Below, in pieces: positions 1 through 5,864 of a stretch of 5,913 nt of DNA. Numbering within the stretch: the first letter of the stretch is position 1; each line of letters opens with the position of its first letter. The DNA is taken from assembly GCA_027021285.1 (NCBI GenBank), contig JALUUP010000497.1, positions 1 through 5,913 on the forward strand, written 5' to 3'. A program made the translations under genes and the position numbers. A model generated the notes under the pieces. It was not told the origin of the DNA and ran no database searches. It saw only the letters and a program-made list of their open reading frames with translations. The stretch is from Bacteroidota bacterium (GTDB lineage Bacteria > Bacteroidota > Ignavibacteria > SZUA-365 > JAADGX01).

Positions 1-222
1 CCCTTCGACCAATCCGTGCAACTCCGCGACCGCAACGTGGTTTTCCGGGAGATACTTCTTCACGACGGGATACACCTCGTGCAACAACGCAGCCTCAATC
101 TCCGTGACCGGCGCTCCCGTCCCGCCGGGGAACGTGCAACACGCACCCTTGCATTTTTCAAGGTCGCACATGAATTGAATACTGGCCAGTTTTTCTTCGA
201 TTTGAATGTCGTTCACTTTCAT
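1..222 (-). CDS. DUF3109-family cysteine-cluster protein, N-terminal part (runs off left edge)
   Basis: The minus strand is open from an ATG at 222-220 to the window edge, giving 74 codons with no stop; the C-terminus is missing. The N-terminus carries four cysteines, C19-x4-C24-x3-C28-C29, in the context CDLEKCKGACC. A Gly-rich stretch and GAPVTEIEAALL follow. This C-x4-C-KGACC plus GAP(V/L)TxxE arrangement is what I know from the DUF3109 family, which is common in Bacteroidota and Chlorobiota and resembles the YkgJ-type putative zinc/iron-chelating proteins. The biochemical role is not established; the cysteines suggest metal or cluster binding, which is inference. No signal peptide or membrane segment is visible, so it is probably cytoplasmic. 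No strong Shine-Dalgarno sequence precedes the ATG. It is transcribed divergently from dprA, so the two are not in one operon. A plus-strand frame over the same bases is a shadow. Confidence 0.85.
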   Translation of the reverse strand, partial: MKVNDIQIEEKLASIQFMCDLEKCKGACCTFPGGTGAPVTEIEAALLHEVYPVVKKYLPENHVAVAELHGLVEG

Positions 223-581
223 AATCCAGTCAGAACATTCGTTCCGAGAAATTAAAGTAAATAATACGCGCCTCTCCCGCAATGAAAGAATGAAATTCAG
301 GTACAATATTTGCAAAGCCCCTTGCCTATTACTACATTTCAGCGAAAAACAGGCAAAATCCATGAATACGGCGTGAGGCTCTCATGGCGGGCGTTATCGG
401 ACAGCAAATATCCAGGATTACCGGTTTAACAATACCCGTGAGACATCAATTCGGACATGATGCGGGAACAAAGGATTCCTGCGCGGCTGCCGGGCCTGGA
501 ATGACGATGCCGGCCCGTCGGTGCGCGGCGGGAATGGATATCCCGCCAAGACGTTTCTCGACAAGGTACCGGATCTGAAAG
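223..581. other. Divergent intergenic region between the DUF3109 gene and dprA
   Basis: These 359 bases hold no convincing gene. A 64-codon plus-strand frame at 384-578 has an improbable composition, no ribosome binding site and no recognisable motif, so I do not call it. The left part (about 240-370) is AT-richer and should hold the promoters of the two divergent genes. TACAAT at 302-307 resembles a -10 box facing dprA but has no matching -35. TATTAT read on the minus strand (about 260-265) could serve the DUF3109 gene. Neither is strong enough to list separately. The right part (about 470-550) is GC-rich and rich in short inverted repeats: ATTCC 475-479 with GGAAT 498-502, CGGGCC 491-496 with GGCCCG 512-517, and the hairpin at 527-547. 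Confidence 0.6.
527..547 (+). repeat. GC-rich hairpin in the dprA leader
   Basis: GGCGGGA at 527-533 is perfectly complementary to TCCCGCC at 541-547, with the seven-base loop atggata. The hairpin ends 34 bases before the dprA ATG. No T-run follows, so it does not look like an intrinsic terminator. It may be a leader RNA structure, or part of a dispersed palindromic element together with the neighbouring inverted repeats at 475-517. Neither role can be shown from one copy. Confidence 0.45.
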
Positions 582-1694
582 ATGGACAAGCTCGACCTCA
601 TTCGCTTCTCCCTTTTGCCCCGGATCGGTGGGATGCGCGCGCGCAATCTCCTGCGGCATTTTCAGTCCTTCGAAGCCCTCACGAAAGCACGTGGCGCCGA
701 ACTCGTCAAAGTGGAAGGCATCGACAAAACCCTTGCCGCCTCCATCCGCGAAGCGGTGACAAACAATGAATTCCTCGAGCATGTTGAAAAAGAAGTCGCC
801 AGAACAATCGATATCCTGGAGAAAAAAGACGTTCGGTTCATCACGTACCTTGACGACGATTACCCGGAGACGCTCGGCAGGATTTACGACGCCCCGTTGT
901 TCCTGTTCGTATCCGGAACGCTGCCCGCCGCGGATCGTCCCGCCATCGCGGTGGTCGGAACGCGCACGGCCAGCGCGTACGGAAAGAAGGCATGCCGGCT
1001 CATCACGCGTGACCTCGTCGCCGAAGGCGTCGTGATCGTCAGCGGACTCGCGCGGGGCATCGATACCGTCGCGCATCGCTCCGCCCTCGAGCACGACGGC
1101 GTTACGTGCGCCGTGCTGGGCAGCGGCCTCGATAATATCTATCCCGGGGAAAATCGGAAGCTGGCCCAGGAAATGACACTCCGCGGCGCAGTGCTGACCG
1201 AACAACCGTTCGGCGCAAAACCTGACGCCGTCAACTTTCCCAGAAGAAACCGCATCATCAGCGGGCTCAGCATGGGTGTCCTGGTGATCGAGTCGGCTGA
1301 AAAAGGCGGCGCCCTGCTCACGGCGCAGTTCGCCCTCGACCAGGGCAAGGATGTCTTTGCCGTTCCCGGCTCCATCTTCGAGGGCCGATCCTCGGGTACG
1401 AACAAGCTGATTCAGTCCGGAGCCGCCAAGCTTGTTCGCCACGCCGACGATATCCTGTCGGAGTTGCCGCTGACCTCGCGGTCGCGCAAGCAAAAACTGC
1501 CGCCGCCCCAACTCTCCCTGCAGGAAGAACAAATACTATCCTTTCTCGACACCGAACCGATACACATCGACGCCCTCGCCGAAAAAACGGGGACCTCCCC
1601 CACCGATCTGCTGGTAACCCTTCTGCAAATGGAATTCAAAGGCGTCGCGCGCCAGCTTCCGGGCAAGTACTTCGTGAAGGAGACAACCTCGTGA
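582..1694 (+). CDS. dprA: DNA-processing protein DprA (Smf)
   Basis: DprA binds incoming single-stranded DNA in the cytoplasm during natural transformation, protects it and loads RecA onto it. The 370 residues show the full layout. Residues about 5-57 hold two helix-hairpin-helix units (LLPRIGGMRARNLL and LVKVEGIDKTLAASI). About 86-113 is the lead-in segment YPETLGRIYDAPLFLFVSG. About 120-295 is the Rossmann-like DNA_processg_A domain, with VVGTRTAS (124-131), SGLARGID (154-161), GSGLDNIYP (180-188), NFPRRNRIISGLS (218-230), KGGALLTA (241-248) and FAVPG (259-263). About 310-366 is a winged-helix domain of the DprA_WH type. The length is normal for the family and no key motif is missing. The ATG at 582 gives a complete N-terminal domain, although the ribosome binding site is weak. 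The polymerase gene follows after 73 bases on the same strand, so co-transcription is possible. Presence of dprA alone does not prove natural competence. Confidence 0.97.
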   Translation: MDKLDLIRFSLLPRIGGMRARNLLRHFQSFEALTKARGAELVKVEGIDKTLAASIREAVTNNEFLEHVEKEVARTIDILEKKDVRFITYLDDDYPETLGRIYDAPLFLFVSGTLPAADRPAIAVVGTRTASAYGKKACRLITRDLVAEGVVIVSGLARGIDTVAHRSALEHDGVTCAVLGSGLDNIYPGENRKLAQEMTLRGAVLTEQPFGAKPDAVNFPRRNRIISGLSMGVLVIESAEKGGALLTAQFALDQGKDVFAVPGSIFEGRSSGTNKLIQSGAAKLVRHADDILSELPLTSRSRKQKLPPPQLSLQEEQILSFLDTEPIHIDALAEKTGTSPTDLLVTLLQMEFKGVARQLPGKYFVKETTS

Positions 1695-1721
1695 ACGGGC
1701 GCTCTTCAATACGGCGACACG

Positions 1722-1761
1722 CTTTTTCCTTTTTCGATTTCCCTTCTTGCCCTTTCTTACC
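1722..1761 (+). other. Polypyrimidine tract in the dprA-polymerase spacer
   Basis: Of these 40 bases, 36 are C or T, with T5-CC-T5 near the start. The tract fills most of the 1695-1767 gap and leaves no purine-rich ribosome binding site before the polymerase start. A weak stem (CGTG at 1690-1693 with CACG at 1717-1720) lies just before the T-rich part, so a poor intrinsic terminator or attenuator is conceivable but not supported by a strong hairpin. A pyrimidine-rich leader could also be a ribosome-standby or RNA-protein binding site. No function is assigned. Confidence 0.4.
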
Positions 1762-1767
1762 AGTCGC

Positions 1768-4131
1768 ATGATAGAACTCCTCCACGGCCAGCGCCCGGTT
1801 CCAATCGACAAGGAATCAGAGGCATCCCTCCTCGGCATCGATCCGGAGGAGCGCATTATCGGGGCCTGGATGCCCCAACCGCCGGGAACGCGGATCGTGG
1901 TTTATCAAAAAGTCAAGGGCGAACTCGTGGAGCGGCTCGACCCGCTCACGTTCTATTTCCATCTCTCCGATCGCCGGTTGCTCGACGAATGCCCGGAGGA
2001 TTTCGTCGTCGTTGAACTCGACGGCGAAGGCGCGTTCAAATACTGCGTCCTGTTCGATTCCCTTTCGAAAATGTGGAATGCCGTGCGACACGTGAACCGG
2101 CGTATCCAGGCGGTTCCCCGTCCGTTCCCCGAGCAGACGGACGATATGATCCACGTGGAGCCCGACCCGGTCATACAGTACTTCCTCCAGACCGGCAAAA
2201 CATGTTTCAAAGGCCTGGAGCCCGAAGACCTCACCATCCTGCGCGTCAGCATCGTTACGAGTTCCCTTTCGGGTTACAGCAACCCGGAGCGCGCCTCCGA
2301 CGAAGTGCTGGCCGTTGCGCTGGCCGATTCGACGGGGTGGCGCAGAGTTCTTTCCCGCAAACGGAAGGACGAGGAGACATTGCTTCGCCTGTTCATCGAT
2401 CTCGTCGTGGAGCGCAATCCCGACATCATCGAAGGTTATCACCTTCATACGTTCGAAATGCCGTTTCTTTTCCACAGGTGCAACAGGTACCGCATCGAAA
2501 TGAGCTTGGGACGGGACGGGAGCAACGCATACCTGCCGGCAGGCCAGCCACGCGATCAGCGCCGCGCCCAGATACCCGAAATACACGGAAGGCACCTCAT
2601 CGATCTCAGCCGGTGCGTCAGCGGGGGAATGCCCGGCGACCGTACGCGGGGACAGACAGGCCTTGTACGCGCGGTGCGCGCTGCGGGACTCGACCGCCCG
2701 GATCGTGTCGTGCTCGATCCCCGACAGCTCAGTTGGTGCTACCAGCACGATTACCACCGCTTCGAGCAGTTTCTCCACGACAACCTTACGGACCTGGAGC
2801 TTCTCAGCGAGCGCTTTACACGCTTCCATTTCGAAATGACACGCATGCTTCCGCTGAACTACCAGCAAGTGCCGGTCACCGGAAGCGCAAGAAAAATCGA
2901 CTTGCTCATGGAACGAGAATACATGCATCACAATCACGCCCTGCCGGCGCCGTCCTCGGGAGCCTTGCGCACGGGCGGATTGACGGGGGTCTTCGCGTGC
3001 GGCGTCTTCAATCACATCCTCCACGTGGACGTCGAATCCCTGTATCCTTCCCTCATGCTCAGCAGGCGCATCAAACCACGAAGCGATGTCCACGGCATGT
3101 TCCTGTCGCTTCTCGAGAAACTCACGGATCTGCGACTCGACATCAAACGGCGAATGATGAGCATGAGCGAGTGCCCGGAGAAAGAGAACCTGGGAGTTCT
3201 TCAATCGGCCTACAAGATCCTCATCAATTCTTTCTTCGGGTACCTGGCCTATCCGCCCGCCTTGTTCAACGATTTCGAACGAGCCGAAGAAGTGACACGA
3301 ACCGGGCAGGAGATACTCCGGCAGGTGGTGACGGAACTGAAGAACGCGGGCGCCGAGATCATCGAGATCGACACGGACGGTGTGTTTGCTATTCCTCCGC
3401 CGGGAATCGATACCGAGCAGGACGAGCAAAAACTGGTGAAGGATATCTCCGCGCTTTTGCCGGAGAGAATTACACTGGGTTTCGCGGGCAGGTACGAAAA
3501 GATGTTCAGCTACAAGATCAAGAACTACGCGCTCCAGACCTACGACAAGAAGCTCATTATCCGCGGGTCGTCGCTCCATTCGCGTTCGATGGAACGATTT
3601 GCCCGGGATTTCATCCGCGATTGTATCGAGTGCATCTTGCGAAACGATTTCCAGGCGTTGCATGGTTTGTACACGTCGCTGATCTTCGACATACGAAACC
3701 ATAAGATCCATATTCGCGATCTCGCCCGGACGGAGGAGGTCAAGATTCCCCTCCACCAGTACTTGGAAGAACTCAAACACGAACAACGAAAGCACAGCGG
3801 CTTGATGGAAGCCATCGGGCGGGCGGGGCGACCGGTGAGCGTCGGTGAACGTATTTCCTATTACTACACGGGGCAGACACTTCCTTCGAAACCGTATACC
3901 GCGACAAAACTGGCGGAGTTGTGGGACCCGAATTTCCCCGACGCCAACGTCCCGTGGTACCAGAAACGCGTACGCGACCTGGCGGAAAAATTCAGGCCGT
4001 TTTTCGAACCGGAGGATTTTCAACAGGTATTCTCGGATGAAGAGGGCCTGTTCCCCATCGACAATCAGGCCATTACGCTCAGGATGCTGCGCGAGGAGCC
4101 CCCGGATTTCACCTCCGACCAGGAACAATGA
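1768..4131 (+). CDS. Family B DNA polymerase, PolB2-like, with degenerate exonuclease motifs
   Basis: This 787-residue protein copies DNA in the cytoplasm. Numbering is from the ATG at 1768; a TTG at 1747 would add seven residues, and neither start has a good ribosome binding site. The polymerase core is complete: motif A DVESLYPS (421-428), motif B KILINSFFG (483-491), motif C IDTDG (534-538) and the KxY element KNY (585-587). A thumb-like region with RISYYYTGQ follows near 695-703. The N-terminal half aligns with the exonuclease domain, but its catalytic residues look lost. Where family members have DIET (Exo I) this has SIVT (161-164). Where they have N..F-D (Exo II) this has H..F-E (225-230). 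Where they have Yx3D (Exo III) this has FLHDN (335-339). The architecture and length resemble bacterial relatives of archaeal PolB2/Dpo2, a group discussed in translesion synthesis; that placement is from memory. It lies 73 bases after dprA on the same strand. An uninterrupted antisense frame covers most of it and is a codon-bias shadow. Confidence 0.93.
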   Translation: MIELLHGQRPVPIDKESEASLLGIDPEERIIGAWMPQPPGTRIVVYQKVKGELVERLDPLTFYFHLSDRRLLDECPEDFVVVELDGEGAFKYCVLFDSLSKMWNAVRHVNRRIQAVPRPFPEQTDDMIHVEPDPVIQYFLQTGKTCFKGLEPEDLTILRVSIVTSSLSGYSNPERASDEVLAVALADSTGWRRVLSRKRKDEETLLRLFIDLVVERNPDIIEGYHLHTFEMPFLFHRCNRYRIEMSLGRDGSNAYLPAGQPRDQRRAQIPEIHGRHLIDLSRCVSGGMPGDRTRGQTGLVRAVRAAGLDRPDRVVLDPRQLSWCYQHDYHRFEQFLHDNLTDLELLSERFTRFHFEMTRMLPLNYQQVPVTGSARKIDLLMEREYMHHNHALPAPSSGALRTGGLTGVFACGVFNHILHVDVESLYPSLMLSRRIKPRSDVHGMFLSLLEKLTDLRLDIKRRMMSMSECPEKENLGVLQSAYKILINSFFGYLAYPPALFNDFERAEEVTRTGQEILRQVVTELKNAGAEIIEIDTDGVFAIPPPGIDTEQDEQKLVKDISALLPERITLGFAGRYEKMFSYKIKNYALQTYDKKLIIRGSSLHSRSMERFARDFIRDCIECILRNDFQALHGLYTSLIFDIRNHKIHIRDLARTEEVKIPLHQYLEELKHEQRKHSGLMEAIGRAGRPVSVGERISYYYTGQTLPSKPYTATKLAELWDPNFPDANVPWYQKRVRDLAEKFRPFFEPEDFQQVFSDEEGLFPIDNQAITLRMLREEPPDFTSDQEQ

Positions 4132-4161
4132 TCCGAAGGGTCATACGCCCCTGCGCAAATG

Positions 4162-4169
4162 TAACTTTG
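4162..4169 (+). promoter_or_regulatory. Possible Bacteroidota-type -7 element before the pspC-like gene
   Basis: TAACTTTG matches the TAnnTTTG consensus known for the primary sigma factor of Bacteroidota and lies 58 bases before the ATG at 4228. No clear TTG-type -33 element is present 17-23 bases upstream, which lowers confidence. The position, in the gap between the polymerase stop and the membrane operon, is where a promoter would be expected. Confidence 0.25.
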
Positions 4170-4177
4170 AGCCGCCT

Positions 4178-4204
4178 TTCACGTAACGAAAGACAGTTCG
4201 TGAA
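4178..4204 (+). repeat. Bulged hairpin upstream of the pspC-like gene
   Basis: TTCACG (4178-4183) pairs with CGTGAA (4199-4204). AAC (4185-4187) pairs with GTT (4196-4198) after a bulged T, giving nine base pairs around an eight-base loop. It sits 44 bases after the polymerase stop and 23 bases before the next ATG. The bases after it (ccattcatttt) are only moderately T-rich, so it is at best a weak terminator of the polymerase transcript. Alternatively it is a leader structure or operator of the membrane operon. Confidence 0.35.
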
Positions 4205-4227
4205 CCATTCATTTTCCGGATACCGCC

Positions 4228-4884
4228 ATGAAGTATTCTTACAAACGCTTGTACAGATCGAAAAAAGACAGGGTTATCGGTGGGGTGTGCGGAGGGTTTG
4301 CCCACTATTTCGAGGTCGATCCCGTCGTCGTGAGGATCGTCTGGTTGCTCATGACGGTGCTCGGCGGATCGGGAATCCTTCTCTACATTATCTCACTCAT
4401 TATCATCCCTGAAGCCGAGCAAGAAGATGACCGCGGCGCCGACACGTCCCGCGACCTTCGTCCCGTCATAGGAGCAGTGCTGATCGTCGTCGGCTCCATT
4501 CTTCTCATGGACAATCTGGGTGTGCTGGAATGGCTGACCTGGGATATGTCGTGGAATGTCTTCATGCCTATCCTCTTTATCGTGTTGGGGCTCTATATTA
4601 TTCTCAACCACAAGAACAGAAAGTTGCTGCCCCCGCACGAGGAAGCCGGGGAAGAAACGCGGCCCAACGACAGGTCCGAACCGTACGCGAACATCCTGCA
4701 CCGCTCCAGCAGGAACAAGAAAATCCTCGGTGTCTGCGGGGGAATCGCCGAGTACTTCGGTGTAGATCCGTCCCTGATCCGCATCGCGTTCGTTCTCCTT
4801 CTCTTCGTCTCTTTCGGGCTGGCGTTGATCCTGTACGTCGCCCTCGCATTCTTCCTTCCCGTTGACCAGACGGTTCATGTATAG
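4228..4884 (+). CDS. Membrane protein with two PspC domains flanking a LiaF-like segment
   Basis: The 218-residue protein carries two copies of the PspC domain, each a cytoplasmic lead-in followed by a membrane helix. The first is at about 5-62 (RVIGGVCGGFAHYFEVDP at 15-32, helix about 37-60). The second is at about 157-213 (KKILGVCGGIAEYFGVDP at 164-181, helix about 184-210). Between them lie two more hydrophobic helices (about 79-95 and 111-127) of the kind seen in LiaI/LiaF or DUF5668 proteins, and a charged linker (about 128-156). In known systems PspC senses envelope stress at the inner membrane; a similar role here is inference, and no pspA or pspF is in view. The start has no clear Shine-Dalgarno sequence, but the ATG places the first PspC motif at the usual distance. 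The next gene begins eight bases after the stop, so the two probably form an operon. Confidence 0.92.
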   Translation: MKYSYKRLYRSKKDRVIGGVCGGFAHYFEVDPVVVRIVWLLMTVLGGSGILLYIISLIIIPEAEQEDDRGADTSRDLRPVIGAVLIVVGSILLMDNLGVLEWLTWDMSWNVFMPILFIVLGLYIILNHKNRKLLPPHEEAGEETRPNDRSEPYANILHRSSRNKKILGVCGGIAEYFGVDPSLIRIAFVLLLFVSFGLALILYVALAFFLPVDQTVHV

Positions 4885-4887
4885 GTG
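4883..4887 (+). promoter_or_regulatory. Ribosome binding site overlapping the pspC-like stop codon
   Basis: AGGTG, five bases before the ATG at 4893, matches the Shine-Dalgarno core and overlaps the TAG stop (4882-4884) of the preceding gene. This arrangement favours translational coupling of the two membrane proteins and supports the chosen start. Confidence 0.6.
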
Positions 4888-4892
4888 CTATC

Positions 4893-5444
4893 ATGGATAA
4901 AACTGCTCATTCAAGGTTCCCCATCCTCGGTATCGTTCTCATTTTCATCGGTCTTGGTTTGCTTCTCGACCGGTTCGACCTCGTCAATTTCGGATCTGAG
5001 CGGATCATCGCGTTCGGCCTGATGTTTTACGGCGCCGGGTTGAGTATCCGCGCTTTCCTCTATAACGAAAAGGGCAAAGCATTCGGCGGAACGTTCTTTC
5101 TCTTGACGGGGATTGTTTTCTTCCTCTCGAGCATCAACGCCGTCGGGTTGACGGCCTCCTTTCTTTTCCCGACACTTCTTTTCGCCCTCGGTTGTTCGTT
5201 TTTCGCCATGTACTTCATGTCCACGAAGGAATGGGGTCTGCTTGTTCCCGCTGTCTTTTTCACCGTCATCGGGCTGGGGAGCATGGCGGCAAGGCTCGGA
5301 TACTTTTTACCGCAGACATTCTGGGATATATTTGCCACGTACTGGCCGTTGCTGCTCGTACTCTGGGGCTTGTTGCTGATCCTGCGCTCCCGCAAGCCCG
5401 GCGTTCTATCCGAACAAGACCATTCACAGGAGCAAACTCTTTGA
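4893..5444 (+). CDS. Six-helix integral membrane protein, LiaI/LiaF-like (DUF5668-type)
   Basis: This 183-residue protein is almost entirely hydrophobic, with about six predicted membrane segments near residues 9-26, 37-55, 65-80, 87-108, 115-132 and 148-165, and a short charged tail. Two segments have the pattern of a helix running into a short turn (ILGIVLIFIGLGLLLDRF and TYWPLLLVLWGLLLILRSRK). This is typical of the LiaI-LiaF-like membrane region, also seen in the centre of the upstream PspC-type protein. No enzymatic motif or signal peptide is visible. The eight-base gap and the ribosome binding site overlapping the upstream stop tie it to the pspC-like gene, so a shared role in envelope stress or membrane homeostasis is a reasonable inference. 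The exact family is uncertain because such proteins are recognised mainly by hydrophobicity; existence of the gene is not in doubt. Confidence 0.86.
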   Translation: MDKTAHSRFPILGIVLIFIGLGLLLDRFDLVNFGSERIIAFGLMFYGAGLSIRAFLYNEKGKAFGGTFFLLTGIVFFLSSINAVGLTASFLFPTLLFALGCSFFAMYFMSTKEWGLLVPAVFFTVIGLGSMAARLGYFLPQTFWDIFATYWPLLLVLWGLLLILRSRKPGVLSEQDHSQEQTL

Positions 5445-5571
5445 TACGAGAACGTTGATCATCCGTTCGTTGCGCAAAAAAACCCGAAATAGTCCGCGAA
5501 CGTTAACGGAGTTGTTTGGTTCGTGGCCATTCGCCAACTCGATAATTCCTATAACCAATGATCTTTTATCC

Positions 5572-5624
5572 ATGAGTGGCACGAGACACCAGCCATGGGA
5601 TGTCCACTTATTCCAGCCACTCAT
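5572..5624. repeat. Nine-base perfect inverted repeat with 35-base spacer
   Basis: ATGAGTGGC at 5572-5580 is the exact reverse complement of GCCACTCAT at 5616-5624. The spacer has further short pairing options (TGGC with GCCA). No T-run follows, so it is not a standard terminator. It could be the stem of a structured RNA, or the ends or a recombination site of a small decayed element. No duplicated target site is evident. Confidence 0.45.
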
Positions 5625-5656
5625 CTGCAATTCGAAGCAACATATCCTTGGAGATA

Positions 5657-5676
5657 TTGTTTACCATAATAAACAA
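5657..5676. repeat. Seven-base AT-rich inverted repeat
   Basis: TTGTTTA at 5657-5663 and TAAACAA at 5670-5676 are perfect reverse complements around the six-base spacer ccataa. The symmetry and length would suit a dimeric repressor operator as well as a small hairpin. It lies about 190 bases before the right-edge gene, rather far for a simple operator of that gene. Confidence 0.4.
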
Positions 5677-5764
5677 CTAGACAAAGAAATGCGTACTTGT
5701 GCCCCCTTTTTCTCCTACACGTTGATGAGCACCGGAAGAATGTAGCAAAAAACATCCTCCCTCC

Positions 5765-5792
5765 TCAACAAATCGCCGATATTTCGTATAAA
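5765..5792 (+). promoter_or_regulatory. Candidate promoter for the right-edge gene
   Basis: TCAACA at 5765-5770 (four of six matches to TTGACA) and TATAAA at 5787-5792 (five of six matches to TATAAT) are separated by 16 bases. CGATA (5777-5781) and TATCG (5800-5804) form a weak inverted repeat around the -10 box that could be an operator. The predicted leader to the ATG at 5865 would be about 65 bases. If the organism uses the Bacteroidota consensus, this sigma70-style match means less. Confidence 0.3.
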
Positions 5793-5850
5793 AAGTATGT
5801 ATCGTCCTCGAACCGTAGCGTGACTACTCGTCAATGTACTTTACATAAAA

Positions 5851-5855
5851 AGGAG
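5851..5855 (+). promoter_or_regulatory. Strong ribosome binding site of the right-edge gene
   Basis: AGGAG preceded by an A-run lies nine bases before the ATG at 5865. It is the best Shine-Dalgarno match in the window and fixes the start of the partial gene. Confidence 0.7.
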
Positions 5856-5864
5856 TAACCCGTT

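Larger units (their letters stand above)
5445..5864. other. AT-shifted intergenic region with several inverted repeats
   Basis: These 420 bases separate the membrane operon from the gene at the right edge and are clearly richer in A and T than the coding sequence on the left. A 96-codon plus-strand frame (5455-5745, TTG start) and a 68-codon minus-strand frame (5424-5630) have no ribosome binding site, no recognisable motif and unusual composition, so neither is called. The region holds the palindrome CGTTAACG (5501-5508), a six-base inverted repeat (GAGTTG 5509-5514 with CAACTC 5535-5540), a repeated GAACGTT (5450-5456 and 5498-5504), two stronger inverted repeats listed separately, and a possible promoter near its right end. 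It could be a non-coding RNA locus, a decayed mobile element or an ordinary long leader. Confidence 0.55.

Noticed and set aside
384..578. A 64-codon plus-strand frame upstream of dprA
   Set aside because: No ribosome binding site, odd composition, and it spans the GC-rich hairpin cluster; no evidence of coding.
944..978. GTR instead of the common GSR in the DprA Rossmann motif
   Set aside because: Ser/Thr variation here is ordinary in DprA proteins and not a sign of inactivation.
426..1532. A 368-codon minus-strand frame opposite dprA
   Set aside because: dprA is unambiguous on the plus strand, and the antisense protein shows no motif; it is another codon-bias shadow.
2073..3704. A 543-codon plus-strand frame within the polymerase gene in another phase
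   Set aside because: The translation is Arg/Pro-rich with no motif, typical of a +1 shadow; the polymerase frame contains motifs A, B and C.
1816..4128. A 770-codon open frame on the minus strand opposite almost the whole polymerase gene
   Set aside because: The plus strand encodes a polymerase with all its conserved polymerase motifs, whereas the antisense product has no recognisable domain. GC-rich third positions often leave the antisense frame free of stops.
5464..5508. Possible terminator after the membrane operon (CCGTTCG region with a later GCGAACG)
   Set aside because: Pairing is imperfect and the homopolymer run is A on the plus strand inside the loop, not T after the stem.
5455..5745. 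A 96-codon plus-strand frame in the AT-rich gap, with a minus-strand frame at 5424-5630
   Set aside because: TTG start without a ribosome binding site on the plus strand, no motif in either product, and composition unlike the neighbouring genes.
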